The translations under genes were made by a program, and so were the position numbers. Under the pieces are notes generated by a model. That model made no database searches. It was not told where the DNA came from and was given only the letters and a program-made list of their open reading frames with translations. A stretch of DNA of 64,000 bases from Intestinibacter bartlettii (GTDB lineage Bacteria > Bacillota > Clostridia > Peptostreptococcales > Peptostreptococcaceae). The stretch is taken from assembly GCF_000154445.1 (NCBI RefSeq), contig NZ_DS499566.1; one strand, written 5' to 3'. Positions 35,658-43,643 of the stretch are shown here, piece after piece (position 1 is the first letter of the stretch; every line of letters begins with the position of its first letter).

Positions 35658-37139
35658 TTGAAATTACATTTAGAAGGTTTGAGAAGGAGAGTAGTAAAAT
35701 ATTATTTCATAATGATAATAATTACAGTCGCTTTGTTCGAAGTGTTATTTATGTTTTATATGAAAGAATATTACTACAGTATGGCAAAATCATACTTAGA
35801 GCAGCAAGTTAGATATACTCAAAGTAGTTATGACTCTACAGCTATGGACTCAACAAGCTTTCAAGATAAGATAAATAATATATTAGAAAAAGAGAGTCTC
35901 AGTCAAGATTCAAGTTACAAAGAGGTAAATAATGATTTTGCTGTTGCAATAGAAATTATAAATAAAAATAAAGAAATAATACTAGACCAATATGGTATAA
36001 AAACTAATGAAGTTGTCAATTATGAAGATGTAAATAAAGCTTTAGCTGGAAACGAAGACTATAGTTTTTCAATAAGTTCTATAATCGAAACAAAAGATCA
36101 TATTATGAGTGTATCTGTACCTTTAAAGGTTAATAATGTGGTTGAAGGTGTCGTTAGATATAGCGTATCTTTAAATAAGGCAGATAGCGCAATTTTTAGA
36201 GTAGTATTTATGATATTTATAGGCGGACTTGTAATACTTTTAATATGTCTTCTTATAAGCCTAAGATTTGCAGATTCACTTATAAGGCCAATACAAGATT
36301 TGAAAAAGACTGCAAATCAACTTGCACAAGGAAATTATAATATAAAATTAGAAAATGAAAAACTTCATGACGATGAAATCGGAGATTTAGTCAGAACGTT
36401 TGATCATATGGCAAAAGAAATCGATAAAACTCGTAAATTAAAAGAAGAATTTATATCTTCAGTATCTCATGAGCTTAGAACTCCGCTTACATCTATAAAA
36501 GGATGGAGTGAGACTCTAGGATATGAAGGTATAAGCAGAGAAGAGCTTGATTTAGGGCTTGGAATTATACAAGATGAAACAGAAAGACTTATAACTTTAG
36601 TTGAAGAACTTCTTGATTTCTCTCGTCTTGCATCAGACAGAATAAGACTTCAAATCGACACAGTAAATGTCGTTAAACTTGCAAAAGACGTTGTAAATCA
36701 ACTTGGAGTTAAGGCAAGCGAAAAGAATATTACACTTTTAACAGAATTTAATACAAAAGAAAGAGAAATAGCCGATATACAAGGTGATAAAAATAGACTA
36801 AAACAAGTTTTAATCAACCTTGTGCAAAATGCCCTTAAATTCACTGAAGAAGGAGGATATGTCGTTGTTAGACTGTCACAAGGTGACGAATATACGACTT
36901 TCTCTGTAGTCGATAATGGAATAGGTATAAAACAAGAAAACCTAGACAAAGTTTTAGAAAAATTCTTCCAAGAAGACTACCATAAATCTGGAAGTGGTAT
37001 AGGCCTTGCCATAAGTAATGAAATAGTAAAATTACACAAAGGTAAATTAATATTAGAAAGTCAAAAAGGAGAAGGTACTTGTATTACCTTTACTTTAAAA
37101 AATAATTTAATGGATGCTATTGCAGAGGAAAAAATGTGA
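35658..37139 (+). CDS. Sensor histidine kinase (HAMP, HisKA, HATPase)
   Basis: The 493-residue kinase has TM1 (about 13-32), an extracytoplasmic sensor of about 150 residues, TM2 (about 178-198, IFIGGLVILLICLLISL), a HAMP domain, the phosphoacceptor box SSVSHELRTPLTSIKGW (His near 270), and ATPase boxes NLVQNALKF, VVDNGIGIKQENLDKVLEKF and GSGIGLAIS. The start is TTG at 35658 with GAAAGGAAG about 10 bases upstream; it lies 3 bp after the regulator stop. The architecture resembles PhoR/ResE-type kinases. The signal is not known. Confidence 0.93.
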   Translation: MKLHLEGLRRRVVKYYFIMIIITVALFEVLFMFYMKEYYYSMAKSYLEQQVRYTQSSYDSTAMDSTSFQDKINNILEKESLSQDSSYKEVNNDFAVAIEIINKNKEIILDQYGIKTNEVVNYEDVNKALAGNEDYSFSISSIIETKDHIMSVSVPLKVNNVVEGVVRYSVSLNKADSAIFRVVFMIFIGGLVILLICLLISLRFADSLIRPIQDLKKTANQLAQGNYNIKLENEKLHDDEIGDLVRTFDHMAKEIDKTRKLKEEFISSVSHELRTPLTSIKGWSETLGYEGISREELDLGLGIIQDETERLITLVEELLDFSRLASDRIRLQIDTVNVVKLAKDVVNQLGVKASEKNITLLTEFNTKEREIADIQGDKNRLKQVLINLVQNALKFTEEGGYVVVRLSQGDEYTTFSVVDNGIGIKQENLDKVLEKFFQEDYHKSGSGIGLAISNEIVKLHKGKLILESQKGEGTCITFTLKNNLMDAIAEEKM

Positions 37140-37157
37140 TTTAATCACATTTTTTTC
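37129..37157 (+). terminator. Terminator overlapping the kinase stop codon
   Basis: AAAAAATGTGAT pairs with ATCACATTTTTT; the TGA stop lies within the stem. Confidence 0.8.
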
Positions 37158-37254
37158 TTGTAATGAAAAGATTAAGATTATATATATTTTAATAATATAA
37201 ATATAACAATAACTATACATAAATTTAAAATTATATATATGAAAGAGGAAAAGT

Positions 37255-37992
37255 ATGAGAAACATAAAAATGGTAGTAGAATACGATGGAAGCAATTTTA
37301 AGGGCTTTCAAAAATTAAAAGATAACGAAAATACAATACAAGGAAAACTTGAATCTGTTTTAAGTCAAATGGCAGATGAAAATATAGAAATAATCGGTTC
37401 GGGAAGAACAGATATGGGAGTACACGCCTATGGACAAGTTGTAAACTTTAAAACTAACTCTCCTTTATCATTAAATAAAATGCATAAATATCTATATGAA
37501 TACCTTCCACAATCAATTGCAATAAGAGAGATTGAGGAAGTTGATGATAGATTCCACAGCAGATATAATGCAAAGAGAAAGGTATATCTATACAAAATAG
37601 ACAACAACGAATATCCAAATCCATTTAATAGAAAATACACTTGTCATGTGCCTAAAAAAATTGATTTAGATAAAATGAGAGCTGTTGCTGATGTACTCGT
37701 TGGTGAACATGATTTTACGAGTTTTTGTTCATCAAGGTCTAAAAAGAAAAGTCATGTAAGAGAAATTTACTCTATTTCTATAAATGAAAATAACGGATTA
37801 ATAGAAATTTATGTAGAGGGCAATGGATTTTTATACAATATGGTGAGAATAATTGCAGGTACGCTTATTGATGCTGGACATAATAAAATTACACCAGAGG
37901 AAGTTAAAAATTTATTAGAATTAAAAGATAGATCAAAATCACCAGAGACAGCGCCATCAAAAGGATTGTTTTTATATAGAGTAAAATATTAA
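37255..37992 (+). CDS. truA: tRNA pseudouridine(38-40) synthase
   Basis: TruA (245 residues) isomerises uridine to pseudouridine at positions 38-40 in the anticodon arm. The start MRNIKMVVEYDGSNFKGFQ and the catalytic SGRTDMGVHAYGQVVNF (Asp near residue 52) are diagnostic. The later AKRKVYLYKI and GFLYNMVRIIAGTL blocks are also typical. Length matches the family. GAGGAAAAG precedes the ATG. It is monocistronic here, not in the common ecfA-ecfT-truA-rplM cluster. Confidence 0.95.
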   Translation: MRNIKMVVEYDGSNFKGFQKLKDNENTIQGKLESVLSQMADENIEIIGSGRTDMGVHAYGQVVNFKTNSPLSLNKMHKYLYEYLPQSIAIREIEEVDDRFHSRYNAKRKVYLYKIDNNEYPNPFNRKYTCHVPKKIDLDKMRAVADVLVGEHDFTSFCSSRSKKKSHVREIYSISINENNGLIEIYVEGNGFLYNMVRIIAGTLIDAGHNKITPEEVKNLLELKDRSKSPETAPSKGLFLYRVKY

Positions 37993-38012
37993 ATAATATA
38001 TACAAAATACGG

Positions 38013-38041
38013 TTGACATTTTTATCCAGTTGATTTATTAT
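38013..38041 (+). promoter_or_regulatory. Promoter of the argG leader
   Basis: TTGACA (38013-38018) and TATTAT (38036-38041), 17-bp spacing, about 65 bp before the T-box stem I. Confidence 0.7.
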
Positions 38042-38109
38042 TAACTCATAAATAAGAATAAACTACTTATTAAAAAATTTAAAACAACAAATTCATTGAA
38101 AAAGAAAGT

Positions 38110-38402
38110 AATTTATTTTAAGTTTATAGAGAGCTGAGGATGGTGGAAGCTTGGCAATTTTAAAATATATGAAGAGAGCTTTGGAGAAGATTATCTGAAC
38201 TTAAGTAGGATAATAGGAATACCTTGCCTTAAAAGGAAGAGTGAATAAGTTTATCTTATTAATTAGAGTGGTAACGCGGAAATATTTCGTCTCTTGATAT
38301 TCAAGAGGCGTTTTTTAGAATATTTCAATAAGATAGATTTATTAATAAGAGTGGTACCGCGCAATGTCGCCTCTTAGTATTTAATACTAAGAGGCTTTTT
38401 TA
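38110..38402 (+). promoter_or_regulatory. T-box leader of argG with one stem I and two terminator modules
   Basis: Stem I carries AGAGAGCTGAGGATGGTGG (from 38128) and a specifier region GAAG-AGA-GCTTTGGAG, giving AGA (Arg) at 38175-38177. A first T-box core AGAGTGGTAACGCGG (38265-38279) is followed by terminator CGTCTCTTGA/TCAAGAGGCG and TTTTTT (38288-38316). A second core AGAGTGGTACCGCG (38348-38361) follows after only 31 bp, with its own terminator GCCTCTTAGTAT/ATACTAAGAGGC (38369-38396) and T run. There is no second stem I. Arginine-type control fits argininosuccinate synthase. Confidence 0.88.
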
Positions 38403-38513
38403 ATTTAGACATACAGGGAATTATATTGTTTAAAAAAATTACAGCGATATTTTAAATGATGTAATTTCTAATTTAAAATAAAATAATAAAAGTAATTTAG
38501 GGGGATAATAAAA

Positions 38514-39725
38514 ATGAAAGAAAAAGTTGTATTAGCATATTCAGGAGGATTAGACACTTCAATAACTATTCCATGGTTAAAAGAAAATTATGATTTAGAT
38601 GTTATAGCAGTTTGTGCAAATGTTGGTCAAGATGACGATATGAGCAAAATAGAAGAAAAAGCAAAAGCAAGTGGTGCTATAAAAGCTTATGTTGAAGATT
38701 TAAGAGAAGAATTTATAACTACTACTATATATCAAGCAATAAAAGCTGAGGTTTTATATGAAAATAGATATCCTTTAGGTACTGCACTTGCTAGACCTAT
38801 AATAGCTAAAAAATTAGTTGAAATAGCTCAAAAAGAAGGAGCTAAATATATCTGCCACGGTTGTACAGGAAAAGGAAATGACCAAGTTAGATTTGAAGGA
38901 ACTATAGCAGCACTTGATCCATCTATAAAAGTTATAGCTCCATGGAGAATATGGGATATAAAATCAAGAGAAGATGCAATAGATTACGCTAACGAACATA
39001 ATATTGAGGTAGTTGCAACTAAGAAAAAAATATACTCAGTTGACGACAACTTATGGCATGTATCTACAGAAGGTGGAGATATAGAATATCTTGAAAATGA
39101 ACACAATAAAGATATATACAAAAAAACTTGTGCTCCAGAAGATGCAGTAGATGAAGCTGAATATATAGAAATAGGATTCGAAAAAGGTATACCAGTATCT
39201 TTAAATGGTGAAAAATTATCACCAATAGAACTTGTTGAAGCAGTTGATAAATTAGGTGCTAAACACGGTATAGGTATAGTAGATATATTAGAAAATAGAT
39301 TAGTTGGTATGAAATCAAGAGGTATATATGAAACTCCAGGAGGAGAAATATTCTATGCAGCACACAACTTTTTAGAAAGTGCTACATTAGATAAGGATAC
39401 TCTTCACTTAAAACAAAGATTATCACTTGAATTTGCTGACTTAATATACAATGGGAAATGGTACTCTAAAACTTGTAAAGCAATAAATGCTTTCATGGAT
39501 GAAACTCAAGAAAATGTTACAGGTTCTGTAAAATTAAAATTATACAAAGGTAATATAAAACCAGCTGGAATATTCAGTGACCATAAATTATATGATCAAA
39601 GTATATCTTCATTTGGAGATAGTGAATTATACGATCACAAAGATGCTGAAGGTTTCATAAACTTATTTACATTACCACTTAAAATAAATGCAATGACTCA
39701 AAATGGTAAAAAAATGACTAAATAA
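38514..39725 (+). CDS. argG: Argininosuccinate synthase
   Basis: ArgG (403 residues) joins citrulline and aspartate with ATP, the penultimate step to arginine. The ATP pyrophosphatase loop is AYSGGLDTSI (residues 8-17). Other family blocks are GCTGKGNDQVRFE (about 119-131), YSVDDNLWHVSTEGGD and KSRGIYETPGG. Full length. GGGGGA precedes the ATG. An arginine T-box controls it. argH, its usual partner, is not adjacent: a terminator and a candidate toxin unit follow. Confidence 0.97.
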   Translation: MKEKVVLAYSGGLDTSITIPWLKENYDLDVIAVCANVGQDDDMSKIEEKAKASGAIKAYVEDLREEFITTTIYQAIKAEVLYENRYPLGTALARPIIAKKLVEIAQKEGAKYICHGCTGKGNDQVRFEGTIAALDPSIKVIAPWRIWDIKSREDAIDYANEHNIEVVATKKKIYSVDDNLWHVSTEGGDIEYLENEHNKDIYKKTCAPEDAVDEAEYIEIGFEKGIPVSLNGEKLSPIELVEAVDKLGAKHGIGIVDILENRLVGMKSRGIYETPGGEIFYAAHNFLESATLDKDTLHLKQRLSLEFADLIYNGKWYSKTCKAINAFMDETQENVTGSVKLKLYKGNIKPAGIFSDHKLYDQSISSFGDSELYDHKDAEGFINLFTLPLKINAMTQNGKKMTK

Positions 39726-39776
39726 TTGAGTTTATGCAATTTGAAGTTTTGATAAAGTGAATAAAAATGATATAAA

Positions 39777-39811
39777 AATACTGCCTTGGAATTTTAGGCA
39801 GTATTTTTTTT
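39777..39811 (+). terminator. Intrinsic terminator of argG
   Basis: AATACTGCCT/AGGCAGTATT stem with an eight-T tail, about 50 bp after the stop. Confidence 0.85.
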
Positions 39812-39846
39812 GAAAAAAATTATAAAGATGTATAAAAAGGAGGGAA

Positions 39847-39891
39847 ATGGGAGATGATTTAGTTACCATGGAAAATAAAAGAAAGGAGTAG
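39847..39891 (+). CDS. Candidate 14-aa leader peptide before the ART-like gene
   Basis: ATG follows AGGAGGGAA and encodes MGDDLVTMENKRKE. Its last codons AAG GAG TAG contain the ribosome binding site of the next gene, whose ATG lies 3 bp after the leader stop. Ribosomes that translate the leader would cover or reopen that site, a layout that suggests coupling. No protein family applies. Confidence 0.4.
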   Translation: MGDDLVTMENKRKE

Positions 39892-39894
39892 AAT

Positions 39895-40419
39895 ATGGGA
39901 GAATTATATACAGGATATCACGGAACAACGATATCTAGAGGAGAAAGTATTTTAAAAAATAAATACTACTTTGTTTCATATAAAGAAGACGAATGGCTTG
40001 GAAATGGAGTATACTTTTTTGAAAAAGATATAAACCAAGCAGTAGATTTTTGCACAAAAGCAAGACGATATGATGATTATATAATTTTAAAAAGTAAAAT
40101 TGAAGCAGAAATATGCATAGATTTGGATAGATTGGAAACAATGACAATATTAGATAAAATAGCAAAAAAAATAAATAAAAGATATAAAAATTTAACAAAT
40201 GGAAGATATACAAAACTTACAAATTGTGAAATACTAGAAGATTTATATAGAATAAAGCCATACGATCTAGTTAAGAAAACATTTGTTATACAGAAAAGAG
40301 ATAAAATACAAAACACAAATTTTCTTTGGGTACAAGTCCAAATGTGTGTTAGAAACAGAGATTGCATAAAAACAATAGAGGAGGTAATTAGAAATGAAAG
40401 GAGTTACGTACTTAACTGA
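39895..40419 (+). CDS. Candidate ADP-ribosyltransferase-fold toxin
   Basis: This 174-residue soluble protein starts LYTGYHGTTISRGESIL, then DEWLGNGVYFFEKDINQAVDFC. The HGT strand (H9), the LGNGVYFF strand (Y40) and a helix after it form the N-terminal pattern of ADP-ribosyltransferase-like proteins. The late strand FLWVQVQMCVRN (about 143-154) could supply the third catalytic position with Q147 or Q149 instead of Glu. The target is unknown. AAAGGAG precedes the ATG. Its 3' end overlaps a small acidic gene by 26 bp, as toxin and antitoxin genes often do. Assignment rests on motifs alone; a non-enzymatic relative is possible. Confidence 0.6.
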   Translation: MGELYTGYHGTTISRGESILKNKYYFVSYKEDEWLGNGVYFFEKDINQAVDFCTKARRYDDYIILKSKIEAEICIDLDRLETMTILDKIAKKINKRYKNLTNGRYTKLTNCEILEDLYRIKPYDLVKKTFVIQKRDKIQNTNFLWVQVQMCVRNRDCIKTIEEVIRNERSYVLN

Positions 40420-40546
40420 AATTGACAAAATCATAACTGAAATGACTGACGAAGAATTCTTAAAAGTATTCAAAAACACATACGAAGAAGACTCAAAAGT
40501 AAAAGAAGTCTATTCATATGATTTAGTCAAAGAAACTGAGGAATAA
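40394..40546 (+). CDS. Small acidic protein (50 aa), possible antitoxin of the ART-like gene
   Basis: The frame begins with ATG 9 bases after GAGG, inside the end of the ART-like gene in another phase, and ends at a terminator. The product MKGVTYLTEIDKIITEM... has 14 acidic and 7 lysine residues and looks helical. There is no DNA-binding motif. Overlap, size and charge fit an antitoxin that masks its partner by direct contact; this is inference. It is too short to be recognised by family. Confidence 0.6.
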   Translation: MKGVTYLTEIDKIITEMTDEEFLKVFKNTYEEDSKVKEVYSYDLVKETEE

Positions 40547-40572
40547 AGACGAGCGTTTGCCCGTCTTTTTTT
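40546..40572 (+). terminator. Intrinsic terminator of the ART-like unit
   Basis: AAGACGAGC/GCCCGTCTT with one mismatch and loop GTTT, then a T run, starting in the stop codon of the small acidic gene. Confidence 0.75.
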
Positions 40573-40679
40573 CTATTAAATTTAAATATTTTCTAATATT
40601 TCATATATATTTTTTTAATCTTTGTCAATATTTATGATATAATAAACTTTGCATTAATTTGAAAGGAGATTGTAATTAA

Positions 40680-42128
40680 ATGTCTAAAAGAAAACAAGTT
40701 ACTGTTCCTATGGAAAAAATCAAAGAACAGGACAAATATATAAACGAAATAAAAAATGAAAACGAAAGATATTTCCACTTAACAGGAAAGAAAAAATCTT
40801 ATTTTATACAAACATTTGGATGTCAAATGAATGAGCATGACTCTGAAAAATTAGGAGCTATGCTAAATGCTATGGGTTATGAGCCTTCTTTAATGGCTGA
40901 TAATGCTGATTTAATAATATATAATACTTGTGCAGTTAGAGAAAATGCTGAACTTAAAGTTTACGGAAACTTAGGTCACTTAAAATTAATAAAAAGAAGA
41001 AATCCTAACTTAAAAATAGCTGTTTGCGGATGTATGATGCAACAACCTGCTATAGTTAAAGAAATAAAAGCTAAATACAAACATGTAGATTTAGTATTCG
41101 GTACTCACAACTTATACAAATTCCCAGAATTATTATCTGAATCAATGTCAAGTGATTCTATACTTATAGATGTATGGGATGTTGATGGTGAAGTTGTTGA
41201 AGGTTTAAGAAGTGATAGAAAATTCGAGCTTAAAGCATTCGTAAATATAATGTACGGTTGCAACAACTTCTGTACTTACTGTATAGTTCCTTATACAAGA
41301 GGTCGTGAAAGAAGTAGAAGACCAGAAGATATAATGAATGAAATAAAAGAATTAGTTGCTAATGGAACTAAAGAAGTTACTTTATTAGGCCAAAACGTAG
41401 ACTCTTATGGTAAAACTTTAGAAGAAGAAGATAGAATGACTTTTGCTGAGCTTTTAAGAGCAGTTAACGAAATAGATGGATTAGAAAGAATAAGATTTAT
41501 GACTTCTCATCCAAAAGATATATCTGATGAAGTTATATACGCTATGAGAGATTGCGACAAAGTTTGTGAATTCTTACACCTTCCAGTTCAATGCGGAAGT
41601 ACTAAATTATTAAAGAAAATGAATAGACATTATTCTAAAGAAGATTACCTAAGAATAGTAGAAAAAGCTAAGGCTGAAGTTCCAAACATAGCATTCTCTA
41701 CTGATATAATGGTAGGATTCCCAGGTGAAACTGAAGAAGATGTTGAAGATACACTTGATGTAATAAGACAAGTTAGATACGATAATGCGTTTACATTCAT
41801 ATACTCTAAGAGAACTGGTACTCCAGCTGCTAAGATGGAAGACCAAATACCAGAAGATGTTAAACACAAAAGATTTAACAGAGTATTAGAATTAGTTAAC
41901 GAAATTTCAAAAGAAAACAACACTACTCATCAAGATGAAGTAGTAGAAATATTAGTTGAAGGTAAAAGTAAAACTGACGACACTAAATTCACTGGAAGAA
42001 CTAGACAAAATAAACTAGTTAACTTCAGTGTTAAAAATCCAGATGCTGATTTAATCGGCAAATTAGTAAATGTTAAAATAACAGAAGCTGCTTTATCATT
42101 CTCATTAAACGGAGAAATGGTTGAGTAA
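40680..42128 (+). CDS. miaB: tRNA-2-methylthio-N6-dimethylallyladenosine synthase
   Basis: MiaB (482 residues) adds a methylthio group to i6A37 of tRNA, using two [4Fe-4S] clusters and radical SAM chemistry. The N-terminal domain has cysteines in QTFGCQMNEHDSE, NTCAVRENA and AVCGCMMQQ. The radical SAM motif is GCNNFCTYCIVPY (about residues 193-205). The C-terminal TRAM domain is also present. It works on the product of MiaA, encoded at 60443. AAAGGAG precedes the ATG. mutS follows 13 kb later rather than next to it, with the genes between them inserted in the usual miaB-mutS order. Confidence 0.96.
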   Translation: MSKRKQVTVPMEKIKEQDKYINEIKNENERYFHLTGKKKSYFIQTFGCQMNEHDSEKLGAMLNAMGYEPSLMADNADLIIYNTCAVRENAELKVYGNLGHLKLIKRRNPNLKIAVCGCMMQQPAIVKEIKAKYKHVDLVFGTHNLYKFPELLSESMSSDSILIDVWDVDGEVVEGLRSDRKFELKAFVNIMYGCNNFCTYCIVPYTRGRERSRRPEDIMNEIKELVANGTKEVTLLGQNVDSYGKTLEEEDRMTFAELLRAVNEIDGLERIRFMTSHPKDISDEVIYAMRDCDKVCEFLHLPVQCGSTKLLKKMNRHYSKEDYLRIVEKAKAEVPNIAFSTDIMVGFPGETEEDVEDTLDVIRQVRYDNAFTFIYSKRTGTPAAKMEDQIPEDVKHKRFNRVLELVNEISKENNTTHQDEVVEILVEGKSKTDDTKFTGRTRQNKLVNFSVKNPDADLIGKLVNVKITEAALSFSLNGEMVE

Positions 42129-42136
42129 TTTTTAAG

Positions 42137-42187
42137 AAGACCTCTTTATAGAGATATATTATCTTTATAAAGGGGTTTTTATTTTTT
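42137..42187 (+). terminator. Terminator of miaB
   Basis: CCTCTTTATA/TTATAAAGGGG stem with internal AT loop, followed by TTTTTATTTTTT. Confidence 0.7.
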
Positions 42188-42280
42188 GCCAAATAAGAAA
42201 TGATATTCATTTATAAATTTTGATAAGTATAATTTATGTATATGTATTTTTAGAACTTCATACAGAAACTATTAATATAT

Positions 42281-42305
42281 ACAAAAAAGGGGCATTAAGC
42301 CCCTT
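42281..42305 (-). terminator. Terminator of the PfkB kinase gene
   Basis: AAGGGGC/GCCCCTT with loop; on the minus strand it is followed by TTTTTTGT, 7 bp after the stop codon. Confidence 0.8.
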
Positions 42306-42311
42306 ATAAAA

Positions 42312-43268
42312 TTAATTATTAAATTCAGTATGAGTCCAATTAGTATCTTGTATATATTTAGAAACTAAATCATGGCACATATCTGGGTGTATAGTTTCTT
42401 CAGTTGAGATAGTTATAGAAGACATTGATATAGCGTATTTTAATGTGTCTATTAAACTATATCCCTCCATATATCCTTTTGTGATTCCTGAAACGAAAGA
42501 ATCTCCAGCACCTGTAACATTTACTACATTTACATCATTTGCTTTTAATTTACCTTCTTCAACACCATTGTTGTAGTAGATTCCATCTTCGTCAAGTGTG
42601 ATAAATACATTTTTTACACCTAAGTCTGTGAAGTATTTACCTGCTTTTCTTAAATCATTTTCATTTTTGATTTTAAATCCACACATTATTTCAGCTTCAT
42701 ATCTGTTTGGTTTTATAGTGTGGAAGTATTTTACTAAATGAGTAACAGTTTTAGCTTTTGCAGCAGAAACTGGATCTAATATAAATTTAGTATCGTTAGT
42801 GAAATTTTTTAGTATATGTTCTACTATGTCAGGTCTGTCAGAGTCTAAAACCATGTACTTAGAATTTTTTATTATGTCGGCTTTAGAATCTATAAATTCT
42901 GTTGTAAATTTGTCTATTATTTTCATATCTACAACCGCAGACATCATTTCGCCGAAATGATCAAGTACGGCCATGTAAGTAGGAGTGTGTCCACCTTCTA
43001 CTATAAGAGAATCCTCCATATTGTAATTCATTTCTTTTGAATGTTGAAGGATACTTTTTCCTGTTTCATCATCACCTAAAACAGATATAAATTTTGTATT
43101 AACTCCAACTCTAGCCATACATTCAGCTATATTTCTGCAAACTCCCCCGAATGAAGTTCTAACTCTACCTGGGTTTGAGTCATTAGCTCTATAATCGTTA
43201 TCTGTGAAACCACATATGTCAAAAACTGATACACCGAAAACTAGTGCATATGATCCATTATTGTTCAT
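42312..43268 (-). CDS. PfkB-family sugar/nucleoside kinase (pseudouridine-kinase-like)
   Basis: This 318-residue kinase phosphorylates a sugar or nucleoside. Visible are the N-terminal GVSVFDICGF, the substrate segment RTSFGGVCRNIAECMARVG, and the C-terminal ATP/anion-hole signature NVTGAGDSFVSGITKGYM (catalytic Asp). Of PfkB enzymes it most recalls pseudouridine kinase, but no pseudouridine glycosidase gene is near. I start at 43268 because GAAAGG lies 11 bases upstream and the product then begins MNNNGSYALVFGVSVFD; the longer frame to 43322 only adds a non-conserved tail. It is convergent with miaB. Confidence 0.85.
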   Translation of the reverse strand: MNNNGSYALVFGVSVFDICGFTDNDYRANDSNPGRVRTSFGGVCRNIAECMARVGVNTKFISVLGDDETGKSILQHSKEMNYNMEDSLIVEGGHTPTYMAVLDHFGEMMSAVVDMKIIDKFTTEFIDSKADIIKNSKYMVLDSDRPDIVEHILKNFTNDTKFILDPVSAAKAKTVTHLVKYFHTIKPNRYEAEIMCGFKIKNENDLRKAGKYFTDLGVKNVFITLDEDGIYYNNGVEEGKLKANDVNVVNVTGAGDSFVSGITKGYMEGYSLIDTLKYAISMSSITISTEETIHPDMCHDLVSKYIQDTNWTHTEFNN

Positions 43269-43643
43269 TTGTATCGTAACCTTTCTAAGAAAATTTAATA
43301 ATTTTAAAAATAATAAATTCAAAAATCAATCTTAAATAATAAAGTTTCTTCATCTATAAAAATGATATTTGAAGAAATTTCTATTTTAATAATATCTTTA
43401 TGATAAGCATTTTCTAATTTTTTATAACTTATAAGAAGTTATAGTCATTTAAAAAATATATATTTTATAATAAAGATGCATAGATAATGTAAATTAAGTG
43501 CCGAAAGGGGCATTTTTTTATTTTATCATAAATCAACCTTGGATTTCTACATATTTCTACAAAAATTGAGAAAAATAAAAAACAGGTAATATTTATATGA
43601 AAAATTAAATATATTTATACCATGATAATAAGGGGGAATTTAT
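43269..43643. other. Divergent intergenic region
   Basis: It must hold the promoters of the PfkB kinase and of the PLP enzyme. The one clear structure is GTGCCGAAAGGGGCATTTTTTT (split here as stem TGCC/GGCA plus T run) at about 43498-43520, a small terminator-like hairpin that could end a short plus-strand transcript. No ORF was found. Confidence 0.35.

Noticed and set aside
42312..43322. Longer PfkB start at 43322
   Set aside because: The added 18 residues are not conserved in type, and the internal ATG at 43268 has a ribosome binding site and the family N-terminus.
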